Source: an uncultured Blautia sp. (lineage in GTDB: Bacteria; Bacillota; Clostridia; Lachnospirales; Lachnospiraceae). From it: 19,594 nt of DNA. The stretch's first letter is position 1. Each line of letters opens with the position of its first letter. This document shows, in pieces, positions 6,279 through 13,474 of the stretch. The DNA lies in NCBI GenBank assembly GCA_900551715.1, contig URXG01000045.1, positions 1 through 19,594 of the forward strand. Reading direction: 5' to 3'. The position numbers and the translations under genes were made by a program. The notes under the pieces were generated by a model. It saw only the letters and a list, made by a program, of their open reading frames with translations, was not told where the DNA came from and made no database searches.

Positions 6279-7922
6279 ATGAATCGAACCAGAAAATTAC
6301 TGAAAAAAGTAATAGCAGTAGCAGCAGCTTCTTCACTTATTGCAGCCGGGGGAAGTACCGTAATGGCAGCAGGATCTTATCAGGAAGCTGAGACAGCAGC
6401 TTACGATAAATTTGTATCCGGTGTAGCTTCCTCATGGGAGGAATACCTGGCCAGTTATCAAACAGCTCAGAAAGGCTCCAACGCAAAGATCACCCTGAAT
6501 GTAGAAGATACGGGAAGAGCTTTACTTGGTGCAATGACAGGCGGAATGGATTTTTCCTGGCTGCAAAGCATCAGTCTGGATACCAATACATCCCTTCAGC
6601 AAGGTCTGGAGGCATTAACAGCAGCAGTACTTCTGAATGATTCCAAGCTCTGTGATCTGAATATTTATATGGATTTTGCCAAGATGGCTGAATACATCCA
6701 AATTCCAGATATTTCTGAAGGTTATCTTGTTGCACCTATGGAATCCTCAGATGTCAGTATCTCCGACGATTCTATGAAACTCTATTTTAACCTTCTTTCT
6801 GATCTGAGTTCTGTTCTTCCGGATAAAGACACTCTGAGTACTTTATTGGAGCGTTATGGACAGTTGGTAATCTCCAATATGGAAGATGGAGCTTCTACAG
6901 ATGAAACAGTTTCTGTCGAAGGAATCAGCGAGGACTGTACGGTATATGAAGGACAACTCAGTGAAGCTTCTACCGTCAAAATGTTAGAAGACATTGCCAA
7001 GACAGCCAAAGATGATAAAGAAATTAAGAGTCTTTTTGATAGCTGGACAGAAGCCGGTATTGCTACAGATGATCAGTACCAGGAATTTCAGACCGCTGTA
7101 GATGATCTCCTTTCAGATTTTGCAGATGAAGGAGCTGATGATTCAACACTTATTTACTCAAGAATCTGGGTAAACAACGAAGACAAAGTAGTAGGACGTG
7201 AAATCGGAACTGTAGATGGAGCTGAGACTACACCTGTCTTTACCTGGAAAGCACCTTCTGCAGATGGTTCTTCTGCATTACTCCTTGAAGTACAGGCAGA
7301 TGGTTCTTCTCTTACCCTGACAGGTTCTGGGACATCTTCTGAGGGACTTCTCACAGGAGATTACATCTTTGCCATGGATGGAACAGAGACTATGGATATC
7401 CATGTTGCAGATCTGGAAACAAAACCGGAAAAAACAGGCTATTACAATGGTAAATTCACCCTTACTTTCCCGGCTGTTGATACGGAATCAACCGATTCTG
7501 AAGATACTACAACCAACCCACTTGCAGGACTTGCAGTAGAAGTGAACCTCACCTCTGACATCACAACAGAAACCAGTCAGATTGATCTGACACTTACTAC
7601 TTCCGGAGCAGCACTGGCTACCTTATCTATCAGCGGTGGATACGGAGAGGGACCGGAAACAAAAGATGGCGATTCTCTGACTCCGGCTTATTCTGTAGAC
7701 GATGAGAATGACGCAGTTGAATATATGAAGACCATCAACTGGGATACTCTTGCAGCCAATGCAACAGCAGCAGGCGTACCGGAAGAACTGGTTTCCCAGC
7801 TTCAGACACTTCTTGACAGTGCAGTACAGAATGTGATCAACCCGGATACAGCGGAAGCAGATACCACTGAAGAAACAACAGAAAATACAGAAGCAACTGA
7901 AGATACCGATGCAGCAGCATAA
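6279..7922 (+). CDS. Secreted protein of unknown function with acidic C-terminal tail
   Basis: This 547-residue protein starts at an ATG behind AAGGAGGA. The N-terminus is a classical Sec signal peptide: a basic RTRKLLKK, a hydrophobic VIAVAAASSLIAAGG core, and a likely cleavage after VMA at residue 30. There is no lipobox cysteine, so it is not an obvious lipoprotein. The mature part is acidic, poor in cysteine and rich in Ser, Thr, Asp and Glu, with alternating beta-like segments in the C-terminal half (YNGKFTLTFP, VEVNLTSDITTETSQIDLTL, ALATLSISGGY). The last 30 residues are a disordered Thr/Glu/Asp/Ala tail. There is no sortase motif or membrane anchor. I do not recognise a family with certainty. 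It is monocistronic, between its own promoter and a strong terminator, so it acts outside the membrane in an unknown role. Confidence 0.85.
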   Translation: MNRTRKLLKKVIAVAAASSLIAAGGSTVMAAGSYQEAETAAYDKFVSGVASSWEEYLASYQTAQKGSNAKITLNVEDTGRALLGAMTGGMDFSWLQSISLDTNTSLQQGLEALTAAVLLNDSKLCDLNIYMDFAKMAEYIQIPDISEGYLVAPMESSDVSISDDSMKLYFNLLSDLSSVLPDKDTLSTLLERYGQLVISNMEDGASTDETVSVEGISEDCTVYEGQLSEASTVKMLEDIAKTAKDDKEIKSLFDSWTEAGIATDDQYQEFQTAVDDLLSDFADEGADDSTLIYSRIWVNNEDKVVGREIGTVDGAETTPVFTWKAPSADGSSALLLEVQADGSSLTLTGSGTSSEGLLTGDYIFAMDGTETMDIHVADLETKPEKTGYYNGKFTLTFPAVDTESTDSEDTTTNPLAGLAVEVNLTSDITTETSQIDLTLTTSGAALATLSISGGYGEGPETKDGDSLTPAYSVDDENDAVEYMKTINWDTLAANATAAGVPEELVSQLQTLLDSAVQNVINPDTAEADTTEETTENTEATEDTDAAA

Positions 7923-7965
7923 ATTATAAATACGTTATGTCGTGATAAAACGTTATTTTTAAAAC

Positions 7966-8004
7966 AAAACCCCTGAAGTTACAAGAACTTCGGGGGTTTT
8001 TATT
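7966..8004. terminator. Strong intrinsic terminator, usable from both sides
   Basis: A 15-bp stem pairs AAAACCCCTGAAGTT (7966-7980) with AACTTCGGGGGTTTT (7986-8000), with one wobble pair and a 5-nt loop. It ends the secreted protein gene on the plus strand, and the A-rich left flank would serve the YoaK-family gene on the minus strand. Confidence 0.88.
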
Positions 8005-8023
8005 ACTGATTCTATATTTTATT

Positions 8024-8728
8024 TTATGAAAGTTTATGTCCGGATACAGCCTGACAGAGAACTGTTTCAGCAGATTTGGCAGGTTCCCTCTCTATAGCAT
8101 AACAATAGGAGATAGCAGTAACAGCAAAGATGATTCCCACCCAGGAACCTTTGAGTCCAAGGTAACGGCAGGAGATAAACGCAAAAGCAACACCTACGTA
8201 AAAGAAGAAAAGAACTTTTCCAAAATATTTACCCTTATGGAGTGCCTCCGGATCATGACTGCAGAGATACTCGGCAAAACTGGTGGTACACTGACGAAGG
8301 TTGTTGGTAGAAAAAATGCTGGAACTGGTATAACCATCAGCACCTTTAAAAGTACACCACTGAAAAGCTGTTGCAAAAAAGATCGGGAATGTGGCAACAA
8401 AAATATTCAGGTCTGCCGGCAGGAAACCTATGGCAAAAAGAACCAGTCCGTCCAGCGCAATGCTGAAATGTTTCTGCTGAGAAGGTTTCAGTCTGTGACT
8501 GATAAATACAGTAGAAGTAAGACCTGCAATATAGATCAGAAGTCCAAGAATACGGTACAGCCACTGTTCGTCAGGATGCCCGACAGCTGCCATTGTCAGG
8601 GAAATCATGTTTCCTGTCTGGGCAGAACCAAAGAGATCACTGTGATTTAAAATTGCATACCCCCCAAAAAATCCTCCAATCAGGGTCATATTCAGGTGAA
8701 GCCTTCGCTCCAGGGTATTTTTATCCAT
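8024..8728 (-). CDS. YoaK / DUF1275 family membrane protein
   Basis: The protein has 234 residues from the ATG at 8728. An ATG at 8737 lies only 2 nt from the GAGG site, whereas 8728 has 9 nt, so 8728 is preferred. Family signatures are IGGFFGGYAILNH, FGSAQTGNMI near the N-terminus, FATAFQWCTFKG in the middle and the STNNLRQ motif in the second half. Several hydrophobic stretches predict about six membrane helices (for example ILGLLIYIAGLTSTVF, VLFFFYVGVAFAFI and WVGIIFAVTAISYCYAI). DUF1275 proteins are integral membrane proteins, often proposed to be transporters, with no proven substrate. The gene diverges from a LysR regulator, the usual arrangement for a regulator and its target. Confidence 0.9.
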   Translation of the reverse strand: MDKNTLERRLHLNMTLIGGFFGGYAILNHSDLFGSAQTGNMISLTMAAVGHPDEQWLYRILGLLIYIAGLTSTVFISHRLKPSQQKHFSIALDGLVLFAIGFLPADLNIFVATFPIFFATAFQWCTFKGADGYTSSSIFSTNNLRQCTTSFAEYLCSHDPEALHKGKYFGKVLFFFYVGVAFAFISCRYLGLKGSWVGIIFAVTAISYCYAIEREPAKSAETVLCQAVSGHKLS

Positions 8729-8757
8729 ATATATCATATCCTCATCTGTTTTTTTTT

Positions 8758-8786
8758 ATTATAATCTGAAAATAAATAATTGTAAA
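8758..8786 (-). promoter_or_regulatory. Sigma-A promoter of the YoaK-family gene
   Basis: On the minus strand, TTTACA (8786-8781), 17 bp, TATAAT (8763-8758). The -35 box shares five base pairs with the -35 box of the divergent LysR promoter. Confidence 0.75.
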
Positions 8787-8808
8787 ATTGATAATATGTC
8801 TATATAAT
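8780..8808 (+). promoter_or_regulatory. Sigma-A promoter of the LysR gene
   Basis: TTGTAA (8780-8785), 17 bp, TATAAT (8803-8808). The start would be near 8815, followed by GTGGAGG before the ATG at 8840. It overlaps the divergent promoter at the -35 box. Confidence 0.75.
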
Positions 8809-8839
8809 ATAAACATAATTTATAAGTGGAGGATTAACG

Positions 8840-9760
8840 ATGAACTATTCAGATATACACACTTTCCTTACGATTGCTTCCAGTTCCTCTCTTTCCAAAG
8901 CAGCAGAACTTCTTTTTGTATCACAGCCGGCACTGAGCCATCGTCTGTCTGCCCTGGAAGAAGAACTTGGAACAGAACTCATCAAACGCCATAAAGGCTC
9001 CAGGGTTCTGGAACTTACAGAGGCAGGGCAACGCTTTGTACCTATTGCACAGAAATGGGAAGAGCTGTGGCTGGAAACCACCAAGATCAAACTGGGAGAA
9101 CCGGCGGCTTTACTCCGTATTGGAAATGTAGATAGTCTGAATTTTTATTTTATGCCACAGGTGATCAGCAGTTTTCTGACTGAACACAAAGAATGCAGTC
9201 TGCATCTGGATACCATGCGGTCTAATCTTTCCTACAATGCCATAGAAAATAAAAAAATAGATCTCGGTCTTATTACCAATCCACATTTTTTCAAAAAAGT
9301 CCATACAGTTCCTCTTTTTGAAGAACGTCTGGTCCTTGTGTGCAACAGTAATGCTCCTTATGAAGATAAAATTCTCCCATCCAGTCTCAACTGTGAAAAT
9401 GAAATTTACATACCATGGAGTAATACTTTCCTGATGTGGCATGATTACTGGTTTGGAAATGATGCAAAGGTCCGGGTTTCCCTTGACAATATGGCTCTGC
9501 TCCGGCAACTTCTGGAACTGGAAAATACCTGGGCGATCATCCCTGCTACCATCGGACACAAACTTACTGAACAGGAAGGATGCAGGATAGTATCACTGGA
9601 AAATGGGCCTGAATACCGTACCTGCTATGCGATAATGGAAAATCAGCGCAATTTGAATCCTCATCTTGCAGATTTTCTCAGGATTCTCCTGGAAACAGTA
9701 CAGCATATCCCGGATATTACCATTCTTCCTCAGAGTCATCTGTTTCTTGAGAATCCATAA
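8840..9760 (+). CDS. LysR family transcriptional regulator
   Basis: This 306-residue protein has a GGAGG site about 7 nt before the ATG. Residues 1-60 form the LysR winged helix-turn-helix (MNYSDIHTFLTIASSSSLSK, then AAELLFVSQPALSHRLSALE and LGTELIKRHKG). The rest is a type 2 periplasmic-binding-like effector domain starting around residue 90 (LLRIGNVDSLNFYF). LysR proteins are tetrameric, effector-responsive DNA-binding proteins that often control the divergently placed gene, here the YoaK-family membrane protein, and repress themselves. The two promoters overlap, which suits a common operator. The 3' end is unusual: it reads 44 bp into the CapA-family gene on the other strand, with no terminator between them. 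The effector is unknown. Confidence 0.93.
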   Translation: MNYSDIHTFLTIASSSSLSKAAELLFVSQPALSHRLSALEEELGTELIKRHKGSRVLELTEAGQRFVPIAQKWEELWLETTKIKLGEPAALLRIGNVDSLNFYFMPQVISSFLTEHKECSLHLDTMRSNLSYNAIENKKIDLGLITNPHFFKKVHTVPLFEERLVLVCNSNAPYEDKILPSSLNCENEIYIPWSNTFLMWHDYWFGNDAKVRVSLDNMALLRQLLELENTWAIIPATIGHKLTEQEGCRIVSLENGPEYRTCYAIMENQRNLNPHLADFLRILLETVQHIPDITILPQSHLFLENP

Positions 9761-11036
9761 AATCCTCTTCATAACCATTCTCAGAATCAGTGTAATCTTC
9801 TTCGGAATCATCATAATAAGTGGTGTCTTCATCGTAGTTTTCATTTCCTGAACTCTGGTCATCAGAAGATGAAATTCCCTCTGAGATCCAGGAACTTCTT
9901 TCCTGGATCTTCTGAAGGATGCGGTCTGCCTCTTCTCCTTCTGCAGGTGTAGGCTGGTAATTATTATAGTCGCTGTCAGAAGAAATAGAGCACGGAATAA
10001 TATTAGTTACATTGTCTGCTTTCAGTCCGTTCTGATCCAGAGAAAAGGTCTGCTGAAAAATCATACTGTCCATATCACTGGGGTACTGATTGCCTCCAAA
10101 ACAAAAATTTCCAAGACTGTAAACGATATTTTTGCCTTTGTATTCTTCAATTCCCTGAAGAACATGAGGATGATGTCCGCATACCAGATCAGCACCCAGA
10201 TCAATGGCAAGATGTCCAAGAGTCTTCTGGTTGCTGTCCGGAACTTCTTCTTTTTCATTTCCCCAGTGAAAGATAACGATGGTGATCTCTGCTCCTTCTT
10301 CTTTTACTTTTTCAATATTGGTCTTTAACTGTTCTTCTCGTTCCAGATGATCTTTCAGCTCATAGATGCCTACCAGTCCTACTTTGACTCCCTTTACATC
10401 CATAACAGCAGTATCATCGTAACCGAAATATACAAGACCTGCATCTCCCAGTGCTTTCAGTGTATCTTCATATCCCTGATCGCCATAATCATGGCTGTGA
10501 TTGTTGGCAGTATTCACTGCTTCCACAGAACTGCCAGTAAGAATCCCTGCAAACTCCGCAGGCGCTTTGAAAGCAAATTCCTTATCTTCACGTTCTGTGG
10601 ATTCTGTGAGAGTTCCTTCAAAATTAGCAATCGTCAGATCGTCAGCAGAAAAAATGCTTTTTACATTCTGAAGGAAATAATCAGCTCCAAAATTTTCATA
10701 ATAGGCATTCAGGCTGGTATCATAATCAAAATTTTCATCAGTACCCAGAGTACAGTCACCTACTACACTAACTGTCAGAGAGACAGGTCCTTTATGTACA
10801 GTTCCGGAATTCTCTTCTGTATTATTTTCTGCTTCCGAAGATTCTACTTTTGCTTCTTTCTCCTGTTCTGTCTGGACAGAAGCAGTAGTGGCTTTATGTG
10901 ACACGCATCCTCGGATCAGAAGTCCTCCTGCCAGAAATACCAGCACTCCTCCTGCAATAAAAAAAACCTTCTGAAGTTGTTTCTGCCTTTCTCTATAATA
11001 ACGTGATTTATGATATAAGTTCTTTTTGTGTGCCAT
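9717..11036 (-). CDS. CapA family protein (poly-gamma-glutamate capsule synthesis-like)
   Basis: The protein has 439 residues from the ATG at 11036, which has AGAGGGG 7 nt upstream. The frame is open further back, but that stretch crosses the repeat element and has no ribosome site. A basic N-terminus precedes one membrane helix (about residues 24-42), so the bulk is outside the cell. The CapA/metallophosphatase-like domain spans about 87-350: VVGDCTLG (Asp94), IANFEG (Asn138, Glu140), NTANNHSHDYG (Asn179, His180), FHWG (His257), CGHHPHVLQG (His288-His291) and YSLGNFCFGG. From about residue 390 there is a highly acidic tail ending DSEEEW. Family members take part in polyglutamate capsule formation or related envelope functions. 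No capBC genes are nearby, so a capsule role is not shown here. Confidence 0.9.
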   Translation of the reverse strand: MAHKKNLYHKSRYYRERQKQLQKVFFIAGGVLVFLAGGLLIRGCVSHKATTASVQTEQEKEAKVESSEAENNTEENSGTVHKGPVSLTVSVVGDCTLGTDENFDYDTSLNAYYENFGADYFLQNVKSIFSADDLTIANFEGTLTESTEREDKEFAFKAPAEFAGILTGSSVEAVNTANNHSHDYGDQGYEDTLKALGDAGLVYFGYDDTAVMDVKGVKVGLVGIYELKDHLEREEQLKTNIEKVKEEGAEITIVIFHWGNEKEEVPDSNQKTLGHLAIDLGADLVCGHHPHVLQGIEEYKGKNIVYSLGNFCFGGNQYPSDMDSMIFQQTFSLDQNGLKADNVTNIIPCSISSDSDYNNYQPTPAEGEEADRILQKIQERSSWISEGISSSDDQSSGNENYDEDTTYYDDSEEDYTDSENGYEEDFMDSQETDDSEEEW

Positions 11037-11064
11037 GAAAAATCCCCTCTTTTGTAAAAATAAT

Positions 11065-11208
11065 CGTAACTGTTCAGTACCCTCACAGTTACGAGTCAAA
11101 ATGCATTCCAAATCACCTTCGGTGATGGCATTTTGCCTTGTATGTCTCGGGATTTTGGCAAAAAACATGCCAAAACACCTCGCGGAATACTATCTTCTGA
11201 ATAGTTAC
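11065..11208. repeat. Structured repeat element with inverted ends in the capA leader
   Basis: The ends GTAACTGTTCAG (11066-11077) and CTGAATAGTTAC (11197-11208) form a 12-bp inverted repeat with one mismatch. Inside are three more dyads. CGTAACTG/CAGTTACG (11065-11072 and 11086-11093) is one. CAAAATGC/GCATTTTG (11097-11104 and 11128-11135) encloses ATCACC/GGTGAT (11112-11117 and 11121-11126). TTTTGGCA/TGCCAAAA (11153-11160 and 11168-11175) is the last. No protein is encoded. The promoter at 11247-11275 puts the whole element in the capA 5' leader. It could be a small non-autonomous mobile repeat, a cis-acting RNA, or a repeat reused as one. The remaining bases of this 351-bp gap hold only the two promoters and the second hairpin. 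Confidence 0.75.
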
Positions 11209-11246
11209 AAATAATCAACCAACAACAAAACAATATATATAAGAAA

Positions 11247-11275
11247 AGTATAAATTCAGGATAGACGTTCGTCAA
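11247..11275 (-). promoter_or_regulatory. Sigma-A promoter of the CapA-family gene
   Basis: On the minus strand, TTGACG (11275-11270), 17 bp, TATACT (11252-11247). The start would be near 11240, giving an unusually long leader of about 200 nt that contains the entire repeat element. Confidence 0.75.
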
Positions 11276-11283
11276 TCTTTTTG

Positions 11284-11312
11284 TTTATATTTCAAAGGTT
11301 TTCTGATACAAT
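11284..11312 (+). promoter_or_regulatory. Probable promoter of the endonuclease IV gene
   Basis: TTTATA (11284-11289), 17 bp, TACAAT (11307-11312). The -35 box matches consensus at four of six positions and the -10 box at five. Transcription from it would place the hairpin at 11331-11359 in the leader. Confidence 0.45.
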
Positions 11313-11330
11313 AAAAAATCATAGAAAATA

Positions 11331-11359
11331 TGTAACTGTTCAGCACCTTCGCAGTTACG
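11331..11359. repeat. Second copy of the repeat's end hairpin
   Basis: GTAACTG (11332-11338) and CAGTTAC (11352-11358) flank a 13-nt loop. The loop differs from that of the copy at 11065-11093 by only three transitions, in the same orientation. The rest of the 143-bp element is absent. It lies 28 nt before the endonuclease IV start. Confidence 0.75.
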
Positions 11360-11387
11360 AAAATACAAAAGAAAGAGACAACAGATT

Positions 11388-12221
11388 ATGTTATACATCG
11401 GTAACCACACTACTTCATCCAAGGGCTATACAGCCATGGCAAAACAGATGATTGCAAACGGTGGAAACACCTTTGCGTTTTTTACCAGAAACCCCAGAGG
11501 TGGAAGGGCGAAAGCTATCAATGAAAAAGATATCCAGCAGTTTCTGGCACTTGCAAAGGAGCATCACTTTGGGAAAATTGTAGCACATGCACCCTATACA
11601 ATGAATGCCTGCGCTGCCCGGGAAGAACTTCGGGACTTTGCAAGAGAGACTTTCCGGGATGATCTGAGACGTATGGAGTATACTCCTGGAAATTATTATA
11701 ATTTCCATCCGGGCAGTCATGTAGGACAGGGAGCAGAAACAGGTATCCGAAAGATTGCAGAGATCCTCAATGACGTACTGACAGATGATCAGAGCACTAC
11801 TGTACTTCTGGAAACCATGTCCGGCAAAGGCTCTGAAGTGGGACGGAATTTTCAGGAAATCCGCAGCATTCTAGATCTGGTAGACAAAAAAGAGAAGATG
11901 GGTGTTTGTCTGGATACCTGTCATGTATGGGATGGCGGATACGATATTGTCCATGATCTGGATGGTGTAATTGATGAATTTGATCAGATTATCGGGTTAT
12001 CCAGACTGAAGGCGGTACATCTGAATGACAGCCTGAATGATCTTGGCAGTCATAAGGACAGACATGCCAGGATCGGAGAAGGCAGGATCGGGCTGGAAGC
12101 CCTTGTAAATGTGGTTCGCCATCCGGCATTGAAAGGAATTCCCTTCATTCTGGAAACCCCTAATGATGACGAAGGCTGGACAAAAGAAATCTTCCTTTTA
12201 CGAGATGCATATGAAAAATAA
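11388..12221 (+). CDS. nfo: Endonuclease IV (deoxyribonuclease IV, AP endonuclease)
   Basis: This 277-residue protein cleaves DNA 5' to abasic sites in base excision repair, using three zinc ions. The family's metal ligands are all visible in order: His67 (AHAPY), His107 (NFHPGSH), Glu142 (LLETMSGKG), Asp176 and His179 (CLDTCH), His211 (VHLNDS), Asp224 and His226 (KDRHARIGEG) and Glu256 (ILETPN). The length matches the family. The ribosome site is weak (an AAAGAGA stretch about 10 nt upstream). The leader contains a short hairpin shared with the capA leader. The gene is single, with a terminator directly after its stop. Confidence 0.96.
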   Translation: MLYIGNHTTSSKGYTAMAKQMIANGGNTFAFFTRNPRGGRAKAINEKDIQQFLALAKEHHFGKIVAHAPYTMNACAAREELRDFARETFRDDLRRMEYTPGNYYNFHPGSHVGQGAETGIRKIAEILNDVLTDDQSTTVLLETMSGKGSEVGRNFQEIRSILDLVDKKEKMGVCLDTCHVWDGGYDIVHDLDGVIDEFDQIIGLSRLKAVHLNDSLNDLGSHKDRHARIGEGRIGLEALVNVVRHPALKGIPFILETPNDDEGWTKEIFLLRDAYEK

Positions 12222-12223
12222 TC

Positions 12224-12268
12224 AAAAAGCAGGGATACTCTCTTTATAAGAAAGATTTCCTGCTTTTG
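12224..12268. terminator. Intrinsic terminator between convergent nfo and ldhA
   Basis: AAAAGCAGG (12225-12233) pairs with CCTGCTTTT (12259-12267), with an inner TCTTT/AAAGA stem. A-rich on one side and T-rich on the other, it can end endonuclease IV on the plus strand and D-lactate dehydrogenase on the minus strand. Confidence 0.75.
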
Positions 12269-12285
12269 TAAAAATCATATCTGTT

Positions 12286-13275
12286 TCATATCAATACCTG
12301 ATTCTTAAGCTCTCGTCCTAGACGGAAATCTTCTGCATTCTCCAGGGTAGTTTCCGCAATGTTGGTAAGTGCTTCTTCTGTAAAAAATCCCTGATGAGAA
12401 GTCAGAGCAACATTAGGGAAGGAGAGCAGTCTCTGGACTGTGGAACTTTTTAAGATCCGTTCAGACATATCTTCATAGACAAACTGTGATTCTTCTTCAT
12501 ACACATCCAGCCCCACTGCATGGAATTTGTGGTCCCTTATTCCTGCGATCAGATCTTCTGTGCAGATCAGACCACCTCTGGATGTGTTTACCAGGATTAC
12601 ACCATCTTTCATCTGTGCAATAGAATCCCTGTTAATTATATGGTAACTTTCTTCTGTAAGAGGGCAGTGGAGGCTGATGAGATCACTGGATCTCAAAAGT
12701 TCTTCCAGACTAACATATGTCAGAAAATCCATATTTTCATTAGGATAAAGATCAAAGGCAAAAATCTTCATGCCGAATCCCCGACAGATTCTTGCCATTG
12801 CCAGGCCAATCTTTCCGGTACCTACAATGCCAGCAGTTTTGCCATAAAGATTTACACCCATAAGACCATTCAATGAAAAATTATTTTCCCTGCATTTGAT
12901 ATAGGCTTTGTGTGTATGGCGGTTGGCAGTCAGTACAAGCGCCATGGCATGTTCAGCCACTGCTTCAGGAGAATACCCCGGAACCCTGAGAACTTTCATA
13001 TTACATTCTCTGGCTGCCTTCAAATCTACATTATTATATCCTGCACAACGCATCAGGATCAGACGGACACCCTGATGAAAAAGCTCCCGGATAACAGGGC
13101 CACTGAGGTCTCCATTTACAAAAACACAGATTCCATCATATCCTGCTGAAAGAGAAGCAGTTTCCTGATAGATATTTGCTTCAATAAAAGTAATTTCAAT
13201 CTCCGGATAATCGGGATGTAACCGGTCAAAAAACTGCTGGTCATAATCTTTTGCCCCATAAAATAGTATTTTCAT
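12286..13275 (-). CDS. ldhA: D-lactate dehydrogenase (fermentative, 2-hydroxyacid dehydrogenase family)
   Basis: The protein has 329 residues from the ATG at 13275, with GGAGG 6 nt upstream; an earlier in-frame start lacks a ribosome site. It reduces pyruvate to D-lactate with NADH, regenerating NAD during fermentation. Visible signatures are MRCAGYNNVD (75-84), VRVPGYSPEAVAEHA-type text (97-110), NAD-binding GTGKIG (152-157), and the catalytic triad Arg233 (NTSRGG), Glu260-261 (GLDVYEEE) and His294 (TSHQGF). The length equals E. coli LdhA, and the wording is close to it throughout, so a D-lactate dehydrogenase is favoured over other 2-hydroxyacid dehydrogenases. A Rex-like site sits between the presumed promoter and the ribosome site. 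The gene appears monocistronic, and substrate identity is inferred from similarity. Confidence 0.9.
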   Translation of the reverse strand: MKILFYGAKDYDQQFFDRLHPDYPEIEITFIEANIYQETASLSAGYDGICVFVNGDLSGPVIRELFHQGVRLILMRCAGYNNVDLKAARECNMKVLRVPGYSPEAVAEHAMALVLTANRHTHKAYIKCRENNFSLNGLMGVNLYGKTAGIVGTGKIGLAMARICRGFGMKIFAFDLYPNENMDFLTYVSLEELLRSSDLISLHCPLTEESYHIINRDSIAQMKDGVILVNTSRGGLICTEDLIAGIRDHKFHAVGLDVYEEESQFVYEDMSERILKSSTVQRLLSFPNVALTSHQGFFTEEALTNIAETTLENAEDFRLGRELKNQVLI

Positions 13276-13293
13276 AAAAAGCCTCCTGCATGT

Positions 13294-13311
13294 CTGTTTA
13301 TATTTTATCAA
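13294..13311. promoter_or_regulatory. Possible Rex (redox) operator upstream of ldhA
   Basis: On the minus strand the 18-bp TTGATAAAATATAAACAG resembles the Rex consensus TTGTTAA-N4-TTAACAA, with 11 of 14 consensus positions matched. Rex senses NADH/NAD and commonly represses fermentation genes in Firmicutes. The site starts 18 bp before the ATG. It is AT-rich and imperfect, so confidence is low. Confidence 0.35.
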
Positions 13312-13474
13312 ATACTTAACTTAATACAGAAGTTTCCCAATATGATAAAAAATATGTATATCTGCATCAATTACAGCAAAATAAAACCTGCTACATACAG
13401 AAAATATCAGAAACAATATTATTCTGAATTTTCCATATATGACAGGTTTGTCAATTCAAATATTAAGTTCTTTT

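Noticed and set aside
8036..8650. 204-codon open frame on the plus strand opposite the YoaK-family gene
   Set aside because: It is antisense to a convincing membrane protein gene, and its translation is basic and irregular with no ribosome site.
11037..11168. 44-residue N-terminal extension of the CapA protein
   Set aside because: It reads through the hairpin element without a ribosome site. The ATG at 11036 has AGAGGGG at good spacing and begins the natural basic-plus-membrane N-terminus.
11026..11214. Open frame of 62 codons across the repeat element on the plus strand
   Set aside because: It is antisense to the capA start and leader and made of palindromes, and it has no ribosome site. 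The openness is explained by the repeat.
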